From: Chloroflexota bacterium
GTDB taxonomy: Bacteria; Chloroflexota; Anaerolineae; Aggregatilineales; Phototrophicaceae
NCBI GenBank assembly: GCA_011523615.1
Contig: WTGJ01000027.1
Span: 380,415 to 444,414, forward strand
Length of the DNA: 64,000 nt
Direction of reading: 5' to 3'
Below are positions 45,718 to 54,788 of this stretch, in pieces. A program made the translations under genes and the position numbers. The notes beneath the pieces are model-generated. The model was given only the letters and a program-made list of their open reading frames with translations, was not told where the DNA came from and made no database searches. How positions within the stretch are numbered: the first letter of the stretch is position 1; the number at the start of each line of letters is the position of its first letter.

Positions 45718-47106
45718 TCAATCAGCGGTTGCGGACCGCCGCTCGAGTAAAGCGCGATCGATGTCGGCAACTTTGGCCTGTTCTTCGAGCCACCACGCTG
45801 GGTCTCGTTGTGTATCCAGTTCATCCACCGTTTTACCCTGTTGTTCCACCCAGGTGTAATATTTCAAGTTGTGCCAGCGTTGTCGATGCTGTGGCGTGCC
45901 CGGTTGCACCCAGTCATCGCGCAACCCATGGAACAAGCGCTCCACCCGGCCCACCGCCTTGGCTTCATCCAGCGGCCCATGTTGCGCCCGGAGCTGATCC
46001 ATCACGGAGTGGTAGCGATCCAGGGCATCGGTCGCCACGGTGACGATCAGATCATCCTTGCCGAAACCGAAGTGGCGGGCGGTTTTGATCGCACCGAAGA
46101 TGTTGCAGATGCCGCTGATGCCGAATAACTCGCGCAAGGCAAGCACCTCGGCTTCGGCAATCCCGTAACGCTGCACGAGGGTCTCGCAACCCACATCTTC
46201 CGCGAACAATTGCAGGGCCAATTTGCAATCCACATCATCGATGCACATCAAGGCATCCATATTGAGCACATTGTGGATCCACGTAACGTGCTTATCACCG
46301 ATGCCCTGGATGTCGTGTGCGCCATAGCCGTTGTTGAACAATGTGGGGCACTGGATCGGTTCCAGGCCGATGATTTTGTGCTCCGGCCATATTTGTTTCA
46401 GGCGATCGCCGGCGGCGATGGTGCCGGCGCTGCCCATCGCCGAGACAAAGGCAGCCACCTGGCCGGAGCCGATGCCTCGTGCTGCCAGCTCGCCCGCCAG
46501 CTCTGCGATGGTATTGCCGGTGACGTGATAATGGAAGCGATAGTTGCCCATCACTTCAAACTGATTGAGGATGCGGATGTCAGGATCGCTTTCCCGCAAA
46601 CGCCACGTTTCATCGTAGATCTCTTTTACGTTGCTTTCCGAACCGGGGGTGCGGATGATCTCAGCACCGTAGTTCTGAATTTGTTGGAAGCGTTCCGCGC
46701 TCATTTCCTCGGGTAAAATCACCAGGGAGGTGAATTCCATCCGACAACCGACCCAGGCGCCGCCGATGCCGTAATTGCCTGTCGATGGCCAGACCAGGGT
46801 ATGTTTCGCCGGGTCGACTTCACCGTAGAGTTCTTTTTCCAGCAACACGGAATACGCGGCGCCGACTTTATGGCTGCCGGAGGGGAATTCTTTGCCATAA
46901 ATCACCGCAATGGGACAGGCAACCCCCGTCAGTTCCGGGGGTAAAATGACATGGTGGATTTGCTCGTCGGCTGCGCGCCAGGTGATGTTGAAGAGATTGA
47001 TCGGATGCAGTGGATCCTCGGTGCGCATCCGTTGGGCCAGGGAGCGTGTTTCTGCAGCCATCGTCCAGGGATGCAACATCTCTGCAAAAGTGGGGCCGAA
47101 AATCAT
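45718..47106 (-). CDS. PLP-dependent fold-type II enzyme (cysteine synthase-like)
   Basis: A 462-residue PLP enzyme of the tryptophan-synthase-beta superfamily. The PLP-binding Lys is in FPSGSHKVGAAYS, the substrate/phosphate loop in VWPSTGNYGIGGAWVG, and a glycine-rich region in VSAMGSAGTIAAGDRL. A long C-terminal extension contains GISGICNIFGAIKTARHFG. It resembles cysteine-synthase-type lyases but is longer, so the reaction is unknown. Its position suggests a lyase acting on an amino-acid intermediate, as YgeX (diaminopropionate ammonia-lyase) does in E. coli; that is inference. The start overlaps the glycosyltransferase stop (ATGA). Confidence 0.8.
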   Translation of the reverse strand: MIFGPTFAEMLHPWTMAAETRSLAQRMRTEDPLHPINLFNITWRAADEQIHHVILPPELTGVACPIAVIYGKEFPSGSHKVGAAYSVLLEKELYGEVDPAKHTLVWPSTGNYGIGGAWVGCRMEFTSLVILPEEMSAERFQQIQNYGAEIIRTPGSESNVKEIYDETWRLRESDPDIRILNQFEVMGNYRFHYHVTGNTIAELAGELAARGIGSGQVAAFVSAMGSAGTIAAGDRLKQIWPEHKIIGLEPIQCPTLFNNGYGAHDIQGIGDKHVTWIHNVLNMDALMCIDDVDCKLALQLFAEDVGCETLVQRYGIAEAEVLALRELFGISGICNIFGAIKTARHFGFGKDDLIVTVATDALDRYHSVMDQLRAQHGPLDEAKAVGRVERLFHGLRDDWVQPGTPQHRQRWHNLKYYTWVEQQGKTVDELDTQRDPAWWLEEQAKVADIDRALLERRSATAD

Positions 47107-48098
47107 CGTCGATCCTCTGTTTCGTCTTCAGGGGAAGCGGGTAGAGTCTTGCCCGTTTCTGCGTGGTCATGTTCTCGGATCAAGTACAGGGGTCGCTGGC
47201 GAACTTCATCGAAGATGCGCCCCACATATTGACCGATGATGAAGAGGAAAAAAAGCTGGAATGCGGAGAGCAGCAAGATGAGCAGGATGCTGGTCGCTTG
47301 ACCGCCAAAAAAATCGGGGCCACGGCCCAGGCGCAGGATCAAGATGACAGGGACCAAACCCATGGAAACGAGGATCAAGAACAGGCTGGCATACAACATC
47401 AGTTGCAGCGGAAAATAGGAAAAACTGGTGATGGCATCCAGGGAAAGCAGGAACATCTTGCGGAACGGATACTTCGTCGAACCGATCCTGCGCTCGTCCC
47501 GATCATACAATACTCCCGTTTGTCGAAATCCCACCCAACTGGTCATTCCGCGGAGGAAACGGTGTCGTTCGGGCATTTGTTGCAAGGCTTGGATCACCTG
47601 GCGATCCAGCAGGCGGAACATGCCCGAATCCAGCGGCATTTCGATGTCCGTGATGCGGTCGATGAGGCGGTAAAAGAATTTGGCAGAGAGGAGCTTGAAC
47701 CAGTTTTCCCCTCTCCGGCTGCTGCGCGTCCCGTAGACCACCTGGTAACCTTCGCGCCATTTGGCGATCATCTTGGGGATGATTTCGGGGGGATCTTGCA
47801 GATCCACGTCGATGAGGACGACCGCTTGCCCAACTGCCTGATCGATGCCCGCAGCCACGGCCTGCTCCTGGCCAAAATTGCGCGAAAGATGGACGCACTT
47901 CACGCGCTCATCTTTGCAGACGATGGCCTGCAATTCTTCTGGGCTGCTGTCTTCACTGCCATCATCCACGAAGATCAATTCCCAATCGCCTACCCCTGCC
48001 CCATCCAAGGAGCGGGCCAATCGTTCATAGAACGAATCGATCAATCCGGTTTCGTTGTAGACCGGGGTGATCACCGAAACCACCGTGCGCGGACTCAA
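47103..48098 (-). CDS. Membrane glycosyltransferase family 2 (GtrB/DPM1-like)
   Basis: A 331-residue polyprenyl-phosphate-type glycosyltransferase. The N-terminal GT-A domain has VSVITPVYNETGLI, LIFVDDGSEDSS (DxD-like), NFGQEQAVAAGIDQA and LIDVDLQDPPEIIPKMI. The C-terminal region has two membrane helices (around 228-255 and 268-297). Such enzymes load a sugar onto undecaprenyl phosphate for surface glycosylation. The TTG start is supported by AGGA 6 bases upstream and overlaps the preceding stop (TTGA). It is functionally out of place between two PLP-enzyme genes. Confidence 0.9.
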   Translation of the reverse strand: MSPRTVVSVITPVYNETGLIDSFYERLARSLDGAGVGDWELIFVDDGSEDSSPEELQAIVCKDERVKCVHLSRNFGQEQAVAAGIDQAVGQAVVLIDVDLQDPPEIIPKMIAKWREGYQVVYGTRSSRRGENWFKLLSAKFFYRLIDRITDIEMPLDSGMFRLLDRQVIQALQQMPERHRFLRGMTSWVGFRQTGVLYDRDERRIGSTKYPFRKMFLLSLDAITSFSYFPLQLMLYASLFLILVSMGLVPVILILRLGRGPDFFGGQATSILLILLLSAFQLFFLFIIGQYVGRIFDEVRQRPLYLIREHDHAETGKTLPASPEDETEDRR

Positions 48099-49381
48099 AA
48101 TATATCCTGCAACGTACGTGACGCCGCTTCCAGATCTGCAGAGATGTGGTGGACCCGGTGGGTGCCGGCAGAGGCTGTGGCTCGTTGAGCGGCGGGCACA
48201 TCCTTGAGGCCGTTGCCCGTGACCAACAGCACCACTTCATCCGTTGCCGACAAAACTCCAGCGCGAATGGCCCGTTTCACCCCGGCCAGGGTGGCGGCCG
48301 CCGCTGGTTCGGCAAAAATGCCGGTGTTCCGGGCCAGCTCCGGTTGGGCCTGCAGAATCTCTTCATCACTCACGAGGACGAACGCACCGTGACTCTCTTT
48401 CACTGCGCGCAGTGCTTTCGCCCGATCCCGCGGTAAGTCTGCGGAGATGCTATCGGCGATCGTTTGCGCCTGGATGGCTTGCAGGCAGTCCGCCGTAGTT
48501 CCCTGTTTCCAGGCTTGTTGCAAAGCATTGCTGCCCTCTGCTTGCACGCCGATGAGTCTGGGGATTTCATCCAGCCAGCCCAGTTCCTGCAACTCACGAA
48601 AGCCCTTGTACAAACTCGCGATGATGCTGCCATCCCCGACGCTGACGATGACGGCGGTTGGCGCCTGCCAGCCCAGGCTTTCCGCGATCTCAAAGGCAGC
48701 GGTCTTTTTCCCTTCGCTGGTATAAGGATTGATGCCAGTATTGCGGCAATACCAGCCACGTTGTTGTGATAGCGTGAAGCATAGATCGAATGCTTCGTTG
48801 TAGGTACCATCCACCAAGAGAACGATCGCGCCATATACCTGAAGCTGAGTGATCTTGGCCACCGGGGCGGATTTGGGCACGAAAATTACGGCCTTTAATT
48901 CACCGGCAAGAGAGGCCGTAATTCCCGCCAGAGCGGCCGCCGCGTTGCCGGTGCTCGCGGTACTCACCCGTCGATAGCCCATTGCCCGAGCATGAGCGAC
49001 GACCATCGCGCTGGCGCGGTCTTTCAACGATGCCGTCGGGTTGACCCCTTCATCTTTGACCCATAGCCGAGCCAGCCGCAAGTTTTCCGCCAGATGCGGG
49101 GCTTCATACAGCGGCGTTCCACCGACGGACAAGGGCGGGATCTGGCTCAGGTCTCGGATCGGCAACAATTCATGATAACGCCACATGGAAGAGTTCAAAC
49201 GCTCGTTGGCTCGTTCCACTGCGTTGATTTCATCTCGATCCACGGTGGCTTTGATCGCCGGCAGATCGTAGCGAATATCCAATGTACCCACCTCGCCACA
49301 ATCCTCACAGGTGTAAAGAGTCGCCTGGGCATCGTAGACCCGGCCACACATGACGCAACAGAGATCCTGGACTAGGGCCAT
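48095..49381 (-). CDS. Threonine synthase-like PLP enzyme
   Basis: A 428-residue fold-type II PLP enzyme. The N-terminal ribbon has two Cys pairs (CVMCGRVY and CEDCGEVG). The PLP Lys lies in NPTASLKDRASAMVV, followed by ASTGNAAAALAGI, NTGINPYTSEGKKTAAFEIA, VSVGDGSIIASLYKGF and LVTGNGLKD, as in threonine synthases. No hom or thrB gene is nearby, so a different lyase role in this cluster is possible. Start ATG at 49381 overlaps the carbamate kinase stop (TGATG). Confidence 0.85.
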   Translation of the reverse strand: MALVQDLCCVMCGRVYDAQATLYTCEDCGEVGTLDIRYDLPAIKATVDRDEINAVERANERLNSSMWRYHELLPIRDLSQIPPLSVGGTPLYEAPHLAENLRLARLWVKDEGVNPTASLKDRASAMVVAHARAMGYRRVSTASTGNAAAALAGITASLAGELKAVIFVPKSAPVAKITQLQVYGAIVLLVDGTYNEAFDLCFTLSQQRGWYCRNTGINPYTSEGKKTAAFEIAESLGWQAPTAVIVSVGDGSIIASLYKGFRELQELGWLDEIPRLIGVQAEGSNALQQAWKQGTTADCLQAIQAQTIADSISADLPRDRAKALRAVKESHGAFVLVSDEEILQAQPELARNTGIFAEPAAAATLAGVKRAIRAGVLSATDEVVLLVTGNGLKDVPAAQRATASAGTHRVHHISADLEAASRTLQDIF

Positions 49382-50328
49382 CAACCGGGTACTATTCGCG
49401 TCCCAGCATGTCCGCGCAGGGCCAGGTGCAAGTGATGTGGGTCGGTGATCAAGGCCTGCGGCCCGCCCAGGCGGACGAAATCAACGGCGGCCTGGATTTT
49501 GGGTAACATGCTGCCCGGGGCAAAATGACCCTCTTCGATGTATTGCTCCGCTTCCTTGATCGTCATTCGGTCCAGGCTTTGTTGTTCGGCCGTGTTGAAA
49601 TGGAGGGCGACGTGGCTGACGCCGGTGCAGATGATGAACAGATCGGCCCGCAATTCCCGCGCCAACAGACTGCTGGCATGGTCTTTGTCGATCACGGCAG
49701 CGATGCCGAGCAGTGCACCCTGTTCGTCACGGATGACGGGTATGCCGCCGCCGCCGCAAGCGATGACGATGTAATCTTCTTTCATCAGCGAACGGATGGC
49801 GTTGATCTCATTGATGTTCAAGGGCAAAGGCGATGCGATGACTCGCCGCTTGCCCCGGCCCGCGTCTTCTTTGACGTGCCAGCCGCTGTTTTCATAGTGC
49901 GTCGCCTGGTCCTCATTCAGGTAACTGCCGATCGGTTTGGTTGGATTTTGGAAGGCCGGATCCTGGGCATTGACACGGACCTGAGTGACCACGGTGACGA
50001 TGGTCTGGTTGATCCCTTGCAGACGCAGGGCGTTATCCAATTCTTTTTGGAACATGTAACCGATGCTGCCCTGCGTGTCGGCGACGACGAGATCCATGGG
50101 GATATCGTGCATGCCTTGTTCCACCGCCGCCTCACCGCGTTGGATGATGAAGCCCACCTGCGGCCCATTGCCGTGAGTGAGCACGACTTGCCAACCGGTG
50201 GCGATCATTTCGGCGATGCTGTCACAGGTTTTTCGTACGGTGACCCATTGATGTTCAATTTGGGGTTTGTTGGGGTCTTCGATCAGTGAATTGCCACCGA
50301 TGGCAATCACCGCCAATTTGGAAGCCAT
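49381..50328 (-). CDS. arcC: Carbamate kinase
   Basis: Converts carbamoyl phosphate plus ADP to ATP and carbamate. The 315 residues show VIAIGGNSLIEDPNKPQIEH, VVLTHGNGPQVGFIIQRGEA, VIACGGGGIPVIRDEQG and FAPGSMLPKIQAAVDFV, all family marks. The ATG at 50328 has GAGG 6 bases upstream. It is directly downstream of the YgeW-like carbamoyltransferase, so the pair would recover ATP from a carbamoylated catabolic intermediate. No arginine deiminase gene is present. Confidence 0.95.
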   Translation of the reverse strand: MASKLAVIAIGGNSLIEDPNKPQIEHQWVTVRKTCDSIAEMIATGWQVVLTHGNGPQVGFIIQRGEAAVEQGMHDIPMDLVVADTQGSIGYMFQKELDNALRLQGINQTIVTVVTQVRVNAQDPAFQNPTKPIGSYLNEDQATHYENSGWHVKEDAGRGKRRVIASPLPLNINEINAIRSLMKEDYIVIACGGGGIPVIRDEQGALLGIAAVIDKDHASSLLARELRADLFIICTGVSHVALHFNTAEQQSLDRMTIKEAEQYIEEGHFAPGSMLPKIQAAVDFVRLGGPQALITDPHHLHLALRGHAGTRIVPG

Positions 50329-50371
50329 CAAGAACCTCGTTCACTCGGCAGTGGAAAATTGGGGAGGGCGA

Positions 50372-51352
50372 TCATCCCATGGTTAACGCCAGGGCGGCTT
50401 TTTGTACATGCAAGCGGTTTTCCGCCTCATCAAAAACGACACTCTGCGGGCCATCCAATACGCCATCGGTCACTTCAATGCCGCGATCCGCCGGAAGGCA
50501 ATGCATGTAAATTGCGTTCTTGTGGGCCAATGCCAGCCGGCGTTCATCCGCGATCCAATCGCTGTATTGCTGGCCAATGCGAGCGGATTCTGCATCCTCT
50601 TGCGTCGTCAACAAAGCCCCCCAGCTTTTGGGATAAACGACATCGGCGCCTTCAAACCCGGCATCAAAATCATCCAAAACCGCGAGATTGCCACCGTGCT
50701 CAGCGCAATTTTCCTGTGCTTGTTGCATGATGGCGGGCATCAACTGATACTCAGGTGGGTGCGTCAAGCGCACATTCATGCCCAATCGCGTCATCAGCAG
50801 GATGAGACTCTGGGGAACAGAGATGGGTTTCTGATAGCTCGCTGCGTATGCCCAACTGATATTGATGGTGCAACCCCGCAGGTCATGACCGAATTTCTCC
50901 CGTATCGTCATCCAATCGGCCAAGATTTGAAAAGGGTGGTAGACATCGCATTGCATGTTGAAAACGGGTGAGCGGCTGGCTTCGGCAACCGCCCGGATGT
51001 ATTCGTTGCCAATCTGCCAATCACATTGTCGAATGGCAAGGCCATCATTGTAACGGCCGAGGATCTCGCCGATTTCTGTCGCGGTGTCGCCATGACTGAT
51101 TTGGGTGGTCTGGCTCTCGATGAATTGCGCATGGCCACCCAATTGGGCCATGCCCGCCTCGAAGCTGGCACGGGTTCGCGTGCTGCTGAAGAAAAAGAGC
51201 ATGGCCAGGACTTTATCCCGCAGGTAGGGGTGCGGCTCACCCAGCGCGCGCTTGAGTTTTAAGTCGAACGCCACCGTCATCAAAGTTTCGAGTTCTTCAA
51301 TGCTCCAATCCTGCGTACTGATGAGGTCTCTGCCCCTCAATCCCGTTTGCAT
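50372..51352 (-). CDS. ygeW: YgeW-like knotted carbamoyltransferase
   Basis: An aspartate/ornithine carbamoyltransferase-family protein of 326 residues. The carbamoyl-phosphate motif reads FFFSSTRTRASFEAGM; further marks are QISHGDTATEIG, NMQCDVYHPFQILADW, WAYAASYQKPISVPQ, ADVVYPKSWG and MHCLPADRG. The QCD-HP, WAY-SY-KP-SVPQ and YPKSW patterns match YgeW more than ArgF or PyrB. The natural substrate of YgeW-type enzymes is not firmly settled. Direct proximity to carbamate kinase suggests it works in the catabolic direction, releasing carbamoyl phosphate. Confidence 0.87.
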   Translation of the reverse strand: MQTGLRGRDLISTQDWSIEELETLMTVAFDLKLKRALGEPHPYLRDKVLAMLFFFSSTRTRASFEAGMAQLGGHAQFIESQTTQISHGDTATEIGEILGRYNDGLAIRQCDWQIGNEYIRAVAEASRSPVFNMQCDVYHPFQILADWMTIREKFGHDLRGCTINISWAYAASYQKPISVPQSLILLMTRLGMNVRLTHPPEYQLMPAIMQQAQENCAEHGGNLAVLDDFDAGFEGADVVYPKSWGALLTTQEDAESARIGQQYSDWIADERRLALAHKNAIYMHCLPADRGIEVTDGVLDGPQSVVFDEAENRLHVQKAALALTMG

Positions 51353-51423
51353 GGCTGCCTCCTAATGCCTGCGCATGATGATAGCGCGCTTGAACTCTGT
51401 GCGGTGGCCCATCTGCATGGCGT

Positions 51424-52785
51424 TCATCCTGCGGCGATCAAGCGATGAGCACACTGATTGTGTTTCTCGATGAGCAAAGGAAGATCGACATCGAGCAAGA
51501 TGCCATCCTTCACCCGTGGTTTGCCATTTACCCAGGAGTGCGTCACGCCGGGTGGCGGTGAAAAGACCAATCCCGCCAGCAAGTCATGCTGTGCACCGGC
51601 GAATGAGACTTGATCGGTTCGAAAAGCGATGATATCGGCAGCCATACTTGGGGCCAGCCTGCCGATATCTTCTCTTCCCAATACATCTGCCCCGCCTCTT
51701 GTGGCCAGGGTCAAGGCTTCTCGGGCAGATAATCCGGCAGGGTCTCCAGCCACTCGTTGCAGCAACAAGGCTTGTCTCGTCTCTTGGAGGAGATTCCCGC
51801 TGTCATTGGAGGCCGTTCCATCGACGCCCAAACCCACTGCAACTTTTGCATCTAGCATCTGTCGGATCGGCGCGATGCCAGAGGCCAAACGCATATTGGA
51901 GACGGGACAATGACAGACGCCGGTGTGGTTGCGCGCAAAAAGCTGGATTTCAGCTGCGTCCAATTTGACGCAATGCGCGTGCCACACATCACTCCCCAAC
52001 CAGCCCAAAGATTCAACGTATTCGCCGGGTCTCATTTTAAAATGTTCCAGGCTGTATTGCACGTCGTTGTCGTTTTCCGCCAGGTGAGTGTGCAAAGAGA
52101 CGCCATAGCTGCGTGCCAGCATTGCCGCCTCGATCATCAGGTCGTGCGTGACCGTGAATGGCGCACAGGGGGCGAGCACGATCCGCAGCATGGAGTATGG
52201 GTCAGCATCGTGGTGCGCTTCGATCACGCGCTGCATATCTTGCAGAATCGCCTCTTCTTCTTCACAAATGTGATCCGGGGGTAAGCCACCCTTGCTCTTC
52301 CCCAGACTCATGGCACCCCGAGCGGCATGAAAACGGATTCCCATTTCTGTAGCAGCCCGAATTTCATCTTCCAATCGAACATCATTGGGAAATAGATACA
52401 GGTGATCGCTCGTAGTCGTACATCCCGAGAGCAGCAATTCCGCCATCGCCAGTTTGGCCGAAATGTAGACATCTTCCCCACGCAATCCACCCCAGATCGG
52501 GTGCAAGGTGTGCAGCCATTGAAAGAGCTCATCATTTTGGGCCATGGCGCGGGTCAAAGACTGAAACATGTGATGGTGGGTGTTGACCAATCCGGGTAGT
52601 ACGAGCAGATTTCGGCCATCGATCACTTCGTCCGCTCGATTCACCCATTGCGCCAATTGTTCTGCCGGCCCCAGCGCCTCGATCTGATTGCCACGGATGA
52701 GCAGCGAGGCATCCTGCAAAATGGTGCCCTCATCATCCATCGGAACCAAAGCCTGGATCTGGGAGATCAAAATGGAGTGATCCAT
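51424..52785 (-). CDS. 8-Oxoguanine deaminase-like amidohydrolase
   Basis: A 453-residue amidohydrolase. Metal ligands and family stretches: GLVNTHHHMFQSLTRAMAQN, LLSGCTTTSDHLYLFPND, ARGAMSLGKSKGGLPPD, LAPCAPFTVT, LHTHLAENDND, HCPVSNMRLASGIAPIR and VGLGVDGTASNDSGNLL. These strongly recall the 8-oxoguanine deaminases (product uric acid), a group also annotated as hydroxyatrazine or guanine deaminase-like. It is 8 bases downstream of folD, and it supports a purine-degrading role for the locus. Confidence 0.88.
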   Translation of the reverse strand: MDHSILISQIQALVPMDDEGTILQDASLLIRGNQIEALGPAEQLAQWVNRADEVIDGRNLLVLPGLVNTHHHMFQSLTRAMAQNDELFQWLHTLHPIWGGLRGEDVYISAKLAMAELLLSGCTTTSDHLYLFPNDVRLEDEIRAATEMGIRFHAARGAMSLGKSKGGLPPDHICEEEEAILQDMQRVIEAHHDADPYSMLRIVLAPCAPFTVTHDLMIEAAMLARSYGVSLHTHLAENDNDVQYSLEHFKMRPGEYVESLGWLGSDVWHAHCVKLDAAEIQLFARNHTGVCHCPVSNMRLASGIAPIRQMLDAKVAVGLGVDGTASNDSGNLLQETRQALLLQRVAGDPAGLSAREALTLATRGGADVLGREDIGRLAPSMAADIIAFRTDQVSFAGAQHDLLAGLVFSPPPGVTHSWVNGKPRVKDGILLDVDLPLLIEKHNQCAHRLIAAG

Positions 52786-52793
52786 GAATGAAC

Positions 52794-53678
52794 CTAAGCG
52801 TTTTCCGCTTGTCTCCAGGCGGCGCGGATCGTATTGACCAGCAGCATCGTTCGCGTCATGGGCCCCACCCCACCGGGCACTTTGCTGATGGCGCGGACCA
52901 CTTTGACCGCTGCTTCAAAGTCGACATCACCGACCCAGCGATAGCCGCGCTTGTCCGATGGGTCATCGATACGATTGGTACCCACATCGATCACCACGGC
53001 CTTTTCGTTCAGCCAATCCGCCTGCACAAAATTCGGCCGACCGATCGCAGCGATGACCACGTCCGCCCTGCGCAATTGGGCGGTGAGATCCTGCGTACGA
53101 CTGTGACAGATGGTGACTGTGGCATTGGCTTTGACCAACATCATCGCCATGGGCAAGCCCACGATGTTGCTGCGCCCGAGGACGACGGCATTGGCCCCAC
53201 TCAGGTTCACCCCTGCTTCTTTGAGCAACTCCATGCAACCGCTCGGGGTTGCCGGAGCAAAAGAGGGTTCTCTTCCTTTCATCGCCAATTTGCCGATATT
53301 GATCGGGTGAAAACCATCGACATCTTTGGGCAAGGCGACCAATTGCAACGCTCGCTCTTCGTCGATTTGTGGCGGCAAAGGGAGTTGGACCAGGATCCCA
53401 TGAACTCTAGGATCATCATTTAAGGAAGCGATGGTCTCCTCAACTTGCTCCTGGGTGCTGCTCGCATCCATTTCGAAGGTCTCTGAGATGATGCCGACTT
53501 TTTTACAGTCGCGCCGCTTCATTCGCACATATTGCGCGGAAGCGGGATCATCACTGGCCAGCACTGCGCTGAGTTTGGGTGGATGGCCGAATTGTGCTGT
53601 GAATTGGGCCGCTTTCTCCGCCAATTCGATTTGCAGGCGTTGAGCCAGGGCGTTGCCATCCAATATTCTCGCGGTCAC
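52794..53678 (-). CDS. folD: Methylenetetrahydrofolate dehydrogenase/cyclohydrolase FolD
   Basis: Interconverts methylene-, methenyl- and formyl-tetrahydrofolate. The ~294 residues start MTARILDGNALAQRL from a GTG at 53678, with AAAGGA 6 bases upstream; the longer frame adds no family sequence. Active-site stretch SAQYVRMKRRDCKKVG, then GILVQLPLPPQIDEE, LPKDVDGFHP, PATPSGCMELL, VLGRSNIVGLPMA and KVPGGVGPMTRTMLL are all typical. It is the first gene of the purine/F420 run. A TATATT -10-like site (complement of 53709-53714) lies upstream, without a good -35. Purine breakdown releases one-carbon units, which could explain its place. Confidence 0.95.
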   Translation of the reverse strand: MTARILDGNALAQRLQIELAEKAAQFTAQFGHPPKLSAVLASDDPASAQYVRMKRRDCKKVGIISETFEMDASSTQEQVEETIASLNDDPRVHGILVQLPLPPQIDEERALQLVALPKDVDGFHPINIGKLAMKGREPSFAPATPSGCMELLKEAGVNLSGANAVVLGRSNIVGLPMAMMLVKANATVTICHSRTQDLTAQLRRADVVIAAIGRPNFVQADWLNEKAVVIDVGTNRIDDPSDKRGYRWVGDVDFEAAVKVVRAISKVPGGVGPMTRTMLLVNTIRAAWRQAENA

Positions 53679-53771
53679 CGTAATTCCTTTGCACTCGAAA
53701 CCGCTAACAATATACACAATTGATTCGGGTTGCTGCTAGACTGGTTCTAGGTCAATTGCACAGAGGAGCCC

Positions 53772-54740
53772 ATGGATCAAGCGCGGCAAGGGATCTTCTT
53801 CGCGTTGGTAGGGCCGGGCGGTGCAGGGAAAACCACCTTGCTCAAAAGAGGACTGGAGCAAATCAGTGAATTGACACAATTGGCGACGGCCACCACTCGC
53901 CAGCCACGCCAGGGCGAGACGCATGGCGTAGAGCGTTATTTCCTGAGTGAAGCAGAATTCATCCAATCGATTCGCAACAATGAACTGTACGAATACGAAG
54001 AGGTCCATCGCGGCACCTATTACGGTACACCGCGCAGAGATATCGATGCGGCCTTGCATGCGGGTTCTGACTTGATTGCCGATATCGACGCCAAGGGGGC
54101 GTTCTACCTGAAGATCGCGCTACCCGACCATCTATTCACGATTTTCATCGCCCCACCCGATGCCTCGGCCTTGCGGGAAAGGCTGGAGGGCCGTGGCGAT
54201 GAAAACACAGCAACCCAAGCGCGAATGGAACGCTTCTTCTGGGAGATGTCCTTTGTCGATCTGTGTGATGCAACGATCATCAATGATACGATCGAGGGCG
54301 CCGTTGCTTCTCTGCAACAAATCGTCGAGCGAGCGCGATCCAGGCGCATGGCGATGCAATCCATCCCCAGCTATGTCAGTTTGATCCCCCTGCGGGATGG
54401 CCAGATCTACCTCACCCGGGGAGATCAGCTTCCCTTGGTCGCCCCATTGCGCCTTCGGGAATTGCCGCACCAGGCGATTCAGCGGATGCGAGAAACTCAA
54501 CTGATCTGGCAAGGAGCGGCGGGTTGCTTGAGCCCGGGACAAGTGGCGGCGCCAGAATTCATCCCGATCCTGAACGTCGAAGCAGAAGCCAACGCGATCC
54601 ATTTCCAGTATTGGCTGGCGCTGGTGGCGGATGCCATCATTCCCAGCGATTGGCAGGCTCATCCGGTGGAACGTGCGCCAATTTCACCGGAGTTAAAACG
54701 AGCCATCAAGGCAAGAGCGCACTCGGCATTGGTGAAATGA
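53772..54740 (+). CDS. Guanylate kinase-like protein with extra C-terminal domain
   Basis: 322 residues. The first ~190 are guanylate-kinase-like: P-loop GPGGAGKTTLLKRG (14-27), TTRQPRQGETHGVERYFLSE, YYGTPRRDID and DLIADIDAKGAFYLK, then a lid with FIAPPDASALRERLEGRG. The last ~130 residues (YVSLIPLRDGQIYLTRGDQ to the end) are an additional alpha/beta region that I do not recognise; it vaguely recalls a Nudix fold without the Nudix box. GAGGAG precedes the ATG. Typical Gmk is about 200 residues, so this may be a divergent paralogue. It is divergent from folD. Confidence 0.75.
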   Translation: MDQARQGIFFALVGPGGAGKTTLLKRGLEQISELTQLATATTRQPRQGETHGVERYFLSEAEFIQSIRNNELYEYEEVHRGTYYGTPRRDIDAALHAGSDLIADIDAKGAFYLKIALPDHLFTIFIAPPDASALRERLEGRGDENTATQARMERFFWEMSFVDLCDATIINDTIEGAVASLQQIVERARSRRMAMQSIPSYVSLIPLRDGQIYLTRGDQLPLVAPLRLRELPHQAIQRMRETQLIWQGAAGCLSPGQVAAPEFIPILNVEAEANAIHFQYWLALVADAIIPSDWQAHPVERAPISPELKRAIKARAHSALVK

Positions 54741-54788
54741 AGAGGGATCGAATGGTGGATGGCCCGATCTGCAAGGAAAACTAATCAA

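Noticed and set aside
47163..48188. A 341-codon plus-strand open frame over the glycosyltransferase
   Set aside because: Antisense shadow; lacks any membrane or domain pattern of its own.
48095..49381. Assignment as a dedicated threonine-biosynthesis gene
   Set aside because: The family fits, but no hom or thrB gene is near and the operon is catabolic, so I kept the call generic.
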